Origin: Gordionus sp. m RMFG-2023
Taxonomy: Eukaryota > Nematomorpha > Gordioida > Chordodea > Parachordodidae
Assembly: GCF_954871325.1 (NCBI RefSeq)
Contig: NC_088775.1
Span: 40,215,561 to 40,279,560 of the forward strand
Length of the DNA: 64,000 nucleotides
Direction: 5' to 3'
This document shows positions 56,224-64,000 of the stretch, piece by piece (the first letter of the stretch is position 1; each line of letters opens with the position of its first letter). The notes under the pieces are model-generated. The model made no database searches, was not told where the DNA came from, and saw only the letters and a list, made by a program, of their open reading frames with translations. A program made the translations under genes and the position numbers.

Positions 56224-58020
56224 GGTTCTTGTCAATTCAGTGCGGAAATTTGGCGCAGCGTCAATTCGGTGCGGCGTCAATTCGGCGCATCGACAATTAG
56301 GCGCGTGCCTAATACAGCTACAATTTATTAAATTTATTAGTATAAAAAAAAGGATGATTAAGAAGTCATTTTGAATGTTAGTCCTATTAATTATTTCTTT
56401 ATATTTTTTTTACAAAAATCGACCTCTATCTCTAATCTTACATATTATTTTGGCTAAAATCATAATCGACCGTTTTTAAAAATTAGCCCAAATCGGCCCG
56501 ACGAATTAATGAGCAATTTTTTTATTTATTTATATTATAGGTATTGAAATTATAAATATGTTAATTGAAAATAAAATTATAAATTTCCAGTGTCATTAAA
56601 TATTTGAAATTTGACATTCCAATTATCATGGATAAGCTTATCATGACATTGACTTAAAAAATCAAAAAAAGAAACTATGAAGATTTTGTCCGAATAGATT
56701 CATTGAAAGACAAGAGTCGGTGAAACTCTCTATTGAACTATATGATGTTGTATTTGCAGCACTGGAATTTTATGAAAAAGATTCCGCAGATGCTGAGAAT
56801 CTTTTGCAGGCTATTATTAAGCCATAATTTTAATATCTATTCATTGTGTTTATTTTTTATTTAATTATACATATTATTTTAGCAAAATGCTACAAAAAAT
56901 TGATTTGGGTTTAAGGGAGGTTATGAATATAGCAAAGGATATTGTTGAAATATTAACAAATATTAAAGAGAATGTGGATAAAAATTTCATGAAATATGAG
57001 AAAGTAAAGGAGATTGCTAATATGTTTGGGAAGGAAATTTTTTAACCTAGAGTAGTTTCTAGACAATCCAATTGCTCAAATATTGATGCATCTACGATTG
57101 AGGATTTTTATAAAATAAACATTTTTATTCATCTTATCTTATTGATACATTTTTATTTAAATTAAAGGAAAGATTTATTAGTCATATTTTTATCTTAAAA
57201 AGCTTCTTTTATTTCTTTTGCCGGTTGAGTCTAAACTGTTGATTACTCTTGAAACACGAGAGGATATTAGGAAAATTCATTATAGTAGGCTCATATGAAG
57301 TTATTTTGTGATGTCTGATTTTCGTAATCATGACAGAATAGAGTATTTTTTGATACTAAAAAATGCTCTGCAGACCCTTTCCATGTGTAATTGCACTTTA
57401 GGTTTCCAATATCAAAACTTTATTAATTATTTTAGCTACATTACCAATTAGTACCTGCACTAATGAAGGGTCTTTTTTAACTTTAAAAAGGTTAAAAACC
57501 TATTTAAGAAATACAACCGGTGAAAAATCTTTGGATTAGCCCTATGATAAAAATTTGATTCTAGATGAATTAGCAAAATAAAGTAGACCTCTCTTTATAA
57601 ATTCAAATTAAAATGTTAACGACCGATTTGGGTCATTTTTAAAAACTAGCCAAAATAATATGTATACCTTATTATGTGATAAATTGTCCACCAAAAAAAA
57701 TCGGTATAAATATTGGTTAATTTTTTTGATATTATTAAATTTCTTTATTGAAATTACACATTTAGTAAATAAAATTAAGATTTTTGTAAAAAATATAAAG
57801 AAATAATTAATAGGACTAAATTTAAAATGACTTCTATTTAATCATCCTTTTTTTATACTAATAAATTTATAATAAATTGCAGCTGTATTAGATACGCTCC
57901 AAATTGACGCTGCGCTGAATTGTCGCAGCGCTGAAATGACGCCGAATTGTTGCCGCGCTGAATTGACGCCGCGTTGAATTGTCATGCGCTAAATTTTCCT
58001 TACCGAATTGACGTGATACC
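56224..58020. mobile_element. Long-TIR element with GTCAATTC subterminal repeats and hAT-type remnant
   Basis: Left end GGTTCTTGTCAATTCAG; right end read inward GGTATCACGTCAATTCGG. The inverted repeats run about 280 bases inward from 56224. The right arm carries an extra ~130 bases, and the match ends at the word CCCAAATCGG. Inside each end are ~5 copies of a ~16-17 bp unit around GTCAATTCGGCGCGGC. The 9 bp duplication ATTTTTAAA is exact (56215-56223 and 58021-58029). The ends match those of the 17577-33746 element, yet the coding remnant inside is hAT. Class uncertain: Pack-MULE-like capture, or a hAT with unusual ends. Confidence 0.85.
56685..57600 (+). pseudogene. hAT (ZMYM1-type) transposase remnant inside the long-TIR element
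   Basis: Blocks on the + strand: CPNRFIERQESVKLSIELYD (about 56687, the TRW.ERH.A core with changes); MLQKIDLGLREVMNIAKDIV (about 56887) and VVSRQSNCSN (about 57053); IEDFYKINIFIHLI; and the dimerisation end TLPISTCTNEGSFLTLKRLK, then YLRNTTGE (about 57439-57525). It lacks the N-terminal zinc-finger region and has multiple stops. Confidence 0.82.
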
Positions 58021-58226
58021 ATTTTTAAAAGAAAAGAAATCAAAAAATGAGAAGAAAAAAAATTGAGTAAAGATTAAGAAAAATAAAGATTATATATAAA
58101 TGACTTAAAGATATCCCAAAAAGTTAGAAATTAAAAAAAAAGGAAAATTAAAAAAACTAAAAATTTAAGAAAAATTGACAAGAAGATTTTTAAAATTTTT
58201 AAAAAATATTTTTTGAATATGAATTT
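58021..58226. other. AT-rich spacer
   Basis: Poly-A/G-rich, nothing recognised. Confidence 0.3.
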
Positions 58227-58530
58227 TCCTTTTTTTGATAGGACCTTTTCCTTTTTTATTTGATATTTTTCCTTTTTGCTTGACACTTTTCTTTTTTTGA
58301 TTAGATTTTTTAACTTTTCCTTTTAATTGGACCTTTCCCTTTTTTGTTTGAGTTCCTTTTTTGATCGGACTTTTCCTAAACCTTTGGTAATTTTCCTTTT
58401 TGGTCAGACTTTTTCCTTTTTTGGTCAGACTTTTTCCTTTTTTGATCGGACTTTTTTCTTTTTAGATTGACACCTGAACCTATTCCTTTCTTGATTGACA
58501 CTTTTCCTTTTTTGATTGGGACTTTTCCTC
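58227..58530. repeat. Degenerate minisatellite, ~20-24 bp unit CCTTTTTTGATCGGACTTTT
   Basis: About a dozen variants of CCTTTTT.GATCGGACTTTT / TTTTGGTCAGACTTTTT in direct tandem, with variable length. No function visible. Confidence 0.85.
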
Positions 58531-59038
58531 ATGAATGGGACAAAAAAAGATAAGAAATATAACTTACTATTCGAGCCACGTGGCGTGCCTATATTTCATT
58601 GATAAAGTTCTCACCGACTTACAGGCTCTAGCTCTACGTGGAAATTGTTGAAGCTGAAAACAACTTTACCGTTTAGATTTATTGGAAAAAAATAGATTAA
58701 TTTTTGTAAAAATGAGAGGTAACTCATAATATTTTTAGTGCTAGCATATATTCAAAAAATTTATGAGAATTTATGATTTTTTTTAAAAGAAATAACTACA
58801 CTAACAATCATCAAATTATTTAATATAGACAGTAACTCTTTATCTTATTCGAATACATTCGTTAAAATAATAATTACAAAAAATCATATTAATTAATATT
58901 TAATTAATAATTTTTCCTAGTTTGACAAAAACTCAAATCTTGATTTAGTTGTATAACAAAACTAATCTTTCCCATTTATTCCTTTGTATAATTTATATAT
59001 ATAATTTCAAAAAGGTGCGCAACACGTGATTATAAAAT
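58531..59038. other. AT-rich spacer
   Basis: Nothing recognised. Confidence 0.3.
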
Positions 59039-59585
59039 GTAGGCGCATCCAGGATCTTCCTATAGGAGGGGGGGAACTATTAGGCGGGGGTTTCCCCCAT
59101 AAAATTTATCGGAGGTCATTAGGTCGGTCCGTAGGCCTTTGGCAATAATATATTTTAAAAATGGGTAGTCACCTATTTCTTTTATAAAAATTTCTTTTTT
59201 CTAAACTAATTTTTCTTTCAAATTCTTCTTTATAATGATATATTGTATACATTTTTGAGAGGGGGGTGTGCGGTGTGTAGGGGGTAATTAGCTTAAAATG
59301 ATATTTATGAGAACAAGAAACCCCCCCCCCCCCCACGTCTGTAATGATAGATAGCAACATAGGCGTAGCCAGGATTTTGCTAAGTGGAAGAAGGAGGAAC
59401 ATTATTAGGTAGGGTTTTTGCGAAATCTTATTAAAGGTCACTAGGTCCACCTTTGCAGGCCTTTGGTCATGTATATGTTATTTATTTCTCTTAGGTTACA
59501 TTGTATATATATTTGGGAAGAGGGGTGTGAGGGGGGAAATTTATATTATCTTGAACTCACCCCCCCCCCTTCATTTCTATACGAC
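59039..59585. repeat. Two tandem MITE-like units with GTAGCCAGGATTTT starts
   Basis: Unit 1 begins GTAGGCGCATCCAGGATC at 59039; unit 2 begins CATAGGCGTAGCCAGG at 59358. Each continues with GGAAC.ATTA..AG, then CCATT/GTCACTAGGTC, CAGGCCTTTGG and a G-rich then poly-C end (59320-59334; 59563-59571). Only the left-end type TIR is present in each, so it is a tandem dimer or two truncated copies. Confidence 0.65.
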
Positions 59586-60317
59586 TCTAAAATTCACTAC
59601 TAACTCAAAATCTTATGTATAGTGGAGCACTCCAATTTTAGGGCGAAGATATATTTCCACCATATACAGTAAGTAAATTCAAGTCAAATATATAAGAATA
59701 AACATTTCTTGTATTTTTTTTCTACAAAACCAAATGTTTTAATTTAAAAAATTTGCCTAAGATTTAAAATATGCAAGATTTAAATATTGATACCGTATTT
59801 TAAGTGGAATCTATATTATAAGTATTATAAAAGGAATAAACAAGGATTATTTTTATATATTGTTAAATAATACAATTCCAAAAAATCATATTAAATATTT
59901 TTAAGTTTCATTATACACTAATACATATTATAACACGCATTTATAATCCTATTCGAAGATTTAACAATTGGCAATTATGTAAAGTGAAACTCAATTTTTA
60001 AAAACGCTTTGAGAATTTTTTTAAAAATCGATTTAAGAAAATGTTCTTATTTTTGGCAAACCAACTTATTAGAGATTATAATATCATTTAACCAAATTTG
60101 ATTATATCGGATCTAGCATTAATATATTAAAAATTAAAGTTTATTCAGTTAAAGAAAACTATAAGCCGAAAATAAGCAATTTAATTTATGATTGACAAGT
60201 AAAAGTGCTTTGTATATTTTTATCCAAATTTATAGTGTGTGTGTGCACATACTGTGCTCATATTTTTTATAATTTATTTATGTTTTCACAGTATTTTCTA
60301 GTATTGTTAAAGTTATA
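59586..60317. other. AT-rich spacer
   Basis: Contains a (GT)n-like TGTGTGTGTG tract near 60235-60245. No gene. Confidence 0.3.
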
Positions 60318-60435
60318 TTGAAATGTAACTAGTTACAAGTTACAACATTAAAAATTCTAATTTCAGTTAAAAGTCACATTCTAAAAAGTAACTTCGACTA
60401 GTTACATAAGTATCTTGTAACAAGTTACATTTCAA
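60318..60435. mobile_element. 118 bp palindromic MITE with GTAAC repeats
   Basis: Ends TTGAAATGTAACTAGTTACA and, read inward from the right, TTGAAATGTAACTTGTTACA, are nearly perfect inverted repeats. The interior carries further GTTAC/GTAAC words. A target duplication was not identified. Confidence 0.8.
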
Positions 60436-60857
60436 AATTAGCTATTTAATTGTTAGCTACTTATGAATTTTTTTTATAACTCAGCATTTTTAATATAATC
60501 TTTTTATTAGGCTATGCCCAAATTTTTTTAAAAAAATTCGAAAAGTTTCAAACTCCATTTTATAATTTTAATGAAATTATATATAAAATTTTTGAAATTT
60601 ATAAATTTTTTAGAATTATGTATTGGACATATTTTTATTCTTATATTTAAAATAGCTTATTATAGGTTTTCATTAAAGTCTCGAAAGTTTGTGAATTTAA
60701 TTTTTTGGTATTTTTGAACACAGTCTTATATAAAATATTTTTGAGATCTACAAATTTTAAGGATTATTTAAATAAAATTAAAATAAAAAAATAAAATAAC
60801 TGCATTGTAAAAATATCTGCACCGAAAAAATATATAAGTAAAATAAGTTTCATGAAG
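60436..60857. other. AT-rich spacer
   Basis: Nothing recognised. Confidence 0.3.
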
Positions 60858-61750
60858 TGAACGATTGGAAGCACTATGAATCTTATGTCATTTTTTACTC
60901 TTCATTAGTGCTTCAATCTGTATAGCTGCCGAATAAAGATAAAAAGTCAGCAAAAATAAAAATTGACAACTTCAAGCTTAAAAGTCGATTGAAAGCACAT
61001 AAAATATATATCATTATTTAGTGCTTCCTTAGTAGAAGTTTTGATCACTTTTGTAGCAGAAATTAAAAATAAAAATTCATTTGTGAAAAAAACAAAAATA
61101 AACAAATAATCAAGACCTGCTAAAACAAAAATTATATAAGTACTAAACATTTTGTTTTCACCATGATTTACTGCTTGATTAATATATTTAAATTTCATCA
61201 TTAATTTTGTTAACCGTCTTATTAAAAAAAGTAATAGGCTAAAAAAAGTTATTAACGAAATAAATAAAAAATGGCGGCACACCAAAAGAAAAACATTGCG
61301 GTTATTATTTAATGCTTGAATAATATATTTAAATTTCATTATTAATTTAATTATAACCTTATAAAAAAGTTATAAGCTATATAAAAGTTATGACGTTACG
61401 ATTTAGGCATGAGTTGGCTGAACGATTGAAAGCACTAACGATGAAACTTATATCATTCCTAAGTGTTTTATTAGTAGAGGTTAGTGCTTCGATCAGTTTA
61501 GTAGCCGAAATAAATTTATAAAATATTAAGGAAATAAATAAAATTAAACAAATGTCGGCTCACCAAAACAAAAATTATAACCGCACTAAATATTCGCACC
61601 ATTATACAGTGTTTGATTAGTAAATTTAAATTCCGTAATTAATTTGACTTGTGAAAAAAGGAATAACGCTAAATATTCTGAGGTCAAATTTTGTCCAGCA
61701 ACCCTTTGAAAGCATTAACGATGACACATATATCATTCTTTACAGAAACT
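60858..61750. repeat. Complex tandem array of two alternating diverged blocks
   Basis: Block A (GATTGAAAGCACTA..., TATATCATT, AGTGCTT..TTAGTAG, GTAGCCGAAAT) occurs at about 60858-60936, 60985-61065, 61425-61510 and 61690-61750. Block B (AAAACAAAAATTATA, GCTTGATTAATATATTTAAA, TTTCATTATTAATTT) occurs at about 61070-61255, 61255-61375 and 61515-61680. A 130-codon minus frame at 60947-61339 lies inside the array and is not considered a gene. Confidence 0.7.
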
Positions 61751-61849
61751 CTTCGTCATATCTTTAAAATGTGAGATATGTTATATGTAACGTAACGCTA
61801 TTTGTAACTTTCTGCCTAACTTTCCACACAACGACATACATTAATCTAT

Positions 61850-62502
61850 TTTTTGCTAACATATTAGAAAATTGTGGAAGAACATCTAGTAAATTTAAAA
61901 TTATAAATATATGCAAGGCAAAATGGGAAAACGATTAATTGAAGATAATTTTATTGATGCCCATTCAAAAAGAAGTGTTAATGCAAATATAACTCAAATA
62001 TATGTTTATTTAAGACAATGTTGAGAGTTAATGCGAGATTTATTAGCGTAAATAATATTCGTTTGATTTATAATTTAAATTTTATCTGGGAAACTATATT
62101 TCCAATATGCCTGATTTTATAAGTATAATTATGTCTTATACTCGGTGCAATATGAAATATTGTATGTAGATTTTATAGTGCAAAATGTAATACTTCTATA
62201 TGTTCAATTAGTATGATTTTATAAGTGCAATTCTTAAAATAAAATATGGGATTATTATTTAATATGGGTCATTTTTGAAACTGTAATATTGTGTGTAACC
62301 CATCTTTTTAGACATTTTCATCCAAAAAATATGCAATAATTAGAACATATATAATATAAATAAGCCATTGAAGGGTTCCTGGACAAATGCCGGGTAAAAA
62401 CGGGACCAAGGCCTGCAAATGGGGATATGGGGGAAGCCCCATAAATGTGGTCGCTAGAAAACATTTACCCACGTAGAGCAGCATCGCCAGTCCGCCCCTG
62501 CC
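61850..62502 (+). mobile_element. 3' half of a hAT related to 51368-53408
   Basis: The right end read inward is CAGGGGCGGACTGGCGATGC, ending at 62502. Just inside are CCGGGTAAAAACGGGACC and GGGGGAAGCCCC. Upstream, CGRTSSKFKIINIC (about 61875) resembles the dimerisation end CEKAFSKLKIIK of the intact-ended copy. No matching left end in the window, so it is truncated. Confidence 0.75.
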
Positions 62503-62506
62503 GGGC

Positions 62507-63213
62507 TCAAAACTTATCTTCAATATAAGTAATATCTATATCTTTTAAAATTGGACTATCAATTATCCAAATAATAAATTTAATGATTTCTATTTGAACA
62601 GTCTTTATATTGAATAAGTTTCTCCATGTTACGCATGGAATTTCAATTGTTTCTCTGTTACTTCCCTTATCTTTTTTAATATTTGGATGACCTTCCACAA
62701 GCATTCCATAGTTTTGTATATTTTCCCATTACTCCATAGCGAATCCATAGAAGAGTTTTTAAGTTACATATTTCAGAAAGACAATCTTTAGTAATAACTA
62801 AGGATAAGTGTATTATGCCTACCTAATGTAAGTAATATTATTTTGTTTATTTCGTTTAAAGAAAAACATTAAAAAATTGAAAATATGTAAATACTAAATT
62901 TTAATATGTCATTCTCATAATAATTATCAAGATCATTTAAATTTATAAAATATTCACTTAAATACTTATATGACTGGGGGGGGGGGCTATCTGTAACTTT
63001 AGCAATTAGCTTATTTGAAATTTCTCACTCTCTCTAGACTTCTTGCAATAACTCAGTTATTTTATCATAAGAATATGTTCCAGGCATAGTCCAAATGTTT
63101 GGCACTTGATTATCTTTCTGGCAATCATGTAATTTGAATATATAGCTAAACATATAATTCCCCTTAATAATATTTGATCCAAAAATAATTGTTATTCCTA
63201 ATAATATTATCTA
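62507..63213 (-). CDS. Candidate host gene, unidentified, possibly two exons
   Basis: Weak but worth flagging. Exon-like 1 (63213 to about 63035, after a pyrimidine tract and TTTTTAG) reads LGITIIFGSNIIKGNYMFSY, then IFKLHDCQKDNQVPNIWTM and PGTYSYDKITELLQEV. The hydrophobic start could be the end of a signal peptide. Exon-like 2 lies at about 62838-62507, with two overlapping possible frames: VITKDCLSEICNLKTLLWIR..YTKLWNAC, and MLVEGHPNIKKDKGSNRETI..VTWRNLFNIKT, ending TGA 62507-62509 at the edge of the hAT end. Paired Cys suggest a secreted protein. I recognise no family, and the donor site of exon 1 is not canonical. It could be a pseudogene. Confidence 0.25.
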
Positions 63214-63251
63214 AAAAGAAAAAACATGCATTAATTAAGATAAATCCAAAC

Positions 63252-63577
63252 TAGAGATCTGCAGCCCGGTCCGATTTTTTTTTAAAAATTCTGGCCAGGT
63301 CGGGTCGAGCTTTAGAAATTTTTTTAATTATATCTATATTTATCTTGATTTTTTTATGTAAAATAAAGATATTCGATTTTATTTATAGAAACTAGACGCC
63401 ATATAACATATATCTTTTATTTTGAGTAATTATAAAAATTAATTTCTATATTTAAATAAATTAAGGCCGGGCCCGTAAATTTTTTTTAAAAAAATTTTTG
63501 GTTCGGGCCGGGCCAGCAAAACCTTTTTAAAAAATTTCGGACTGGGCTTGAAAAATTAGGCCAGATGCAGATCACCT
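63252..63577. mobile_element. 326 bp MITE, TAGAGATCTGCA family, with near-exact 8 bp duplication
   Basis: Left end TAGAGATCTGCAGCCCGG; right end read inward AGGTGATCTGCATCTGG. Duplications ATCCAAAC (63244-63251) and ATGCAAAC (63578-63585) match 7/8, which places the family with hAT-type MITEs. The interior has GGTCGGGTCGAGC and GGGCCGGGCCAGCAAAACC. Confidence 0.85.
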
Positions 63578-64000
63578 ATGCAAACAAGCAATCAGAACAA
63601 AAATAAACCATTAAATATAATTGTTCATTTAATTAGAAATTATTTTATGTTTAAGATAATTTTTAGAGGAGTTTTTTGAACCCTTTATCGGATCCTTGCT
63701 TATATAAGTTTAGCATTCAGGTTTTTTACATTTTCTACTTTGATAATTTAAAAAATATTATCTAAAATTAAGATTTGGATTTGATTCAGGGAGACTACTT
63801 TCCGTATTTTTAGTTTCCCAACCTTCTTTGCTACCATGACCATGAGTATTAATAAACCTACAAATTAAAAATATTATATAATTGTGATATTCTATTCAAT
63901 AACATTAATTTATAAAATTTATGTTTATCTATTCTATTTTGGTGTTGTTATTGTTATTTAACTATATTGATGCAAGCAGTAGATATTCAAAATGATTTTA
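63578..64000. other. Window end; possible minus-strand exon near 63760-63858
   Basis: On the minus strand, after TTTGTAG, a frame reads FINTHGHGSKEGWETKNTES, then SLPESNPNLNFR and stop. The composition is protein-like but too short to assign. It may belong upstream of the candidate gene at 62507-63213. Confidence 0.25.

Noticed and set aside
60947-61339. 130-codon minus frame with hydrophobic stretches resembling a membrane protein
   Set aside because: Lies entirely within the A/B tandem array; hydrophobicity follows from AT-rich codons.
62308-62523. 71-codon minus frame
   Set aside because: Covers the GC-rich terminus of a hAT element read in antisense.

Overview
The window is strongly AT-rich eukaryotic DNA, almost certainly from an invertebrate animal. 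The evidence is a single-exon LC8 dynein light chain, an FKBPL-like TPR protein, GT-AG introns, polyadenylation signals, and transposon families typical of metazoans: FLYWCH-bearing MULE, ZMYM1-type and ZNF862-type hAT, Tc1/mariner, APE-type and restriction-enzyme-like LINEs, and Ty3/gypsy. I cannot name the species. No rRNA, CRISPR, operon or intact tRNA was seen.

Layout. 0-6.6 kb: a hAT transposase 3' end at the window edge, a minisatellite with a strong hairpin, and a decayed + strand LINE (2.6-6.5 kb) split by a MITE and by an unidentified ~0.7 kb insert. 8.7-17.1 kb: two fossil gypsy elements on the minus strand. The first has a 2.4 kb non-autonomous hAT inside one LTR. 17.5-34.2 kb: a four-layer nest. 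An old hAT fragment is split by a 16.2 kb element (17577-33746) whose inverted ends are arrays of TCGCGA palindromes and which carries a near-complete FLYWCH-MULE transposase. That element contains a hAT (22798-30409), which in turn contains a gypsy fossil (23569 to about 28450). 34.2-38.3 kb: a decayed minus-strand LINE with RLE-type endonuclease, split by a hAT MITE. 38.3-43.1 kb: repeats, a gypsy integrase fossil split by another hAT MITE, and a third copy of the palindromic terminal array.

44.3-46.8 kb is the only clear host-gene island: DYNLL-like (+) and FKBPL-like (-), convergent, with a tRNA-derived relic between them. 47-64 kb is again transposon debris: a complete-ended hAT (51368-53408), a mariner pseudogene split by a small MITE, a long-TIR element (56224-58020) whose ends match those of the 16 kb MULE although its coding remnant is hAT, several minisatellites, another hAT 3' end, and a weak candidate host gene on the minus strand near 62.5-63.2 kb.

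The most interesting signals are (a) the two elements with shared GGT...GTCAATTCAGYG ends but different transposase classes, (b) the satellite-like palindromic arrays forming those ends, (c) subterminal hairpin modules shared by hAT families with different TIRs, and (d) nesting that is dated internally by exact target-site duplications.
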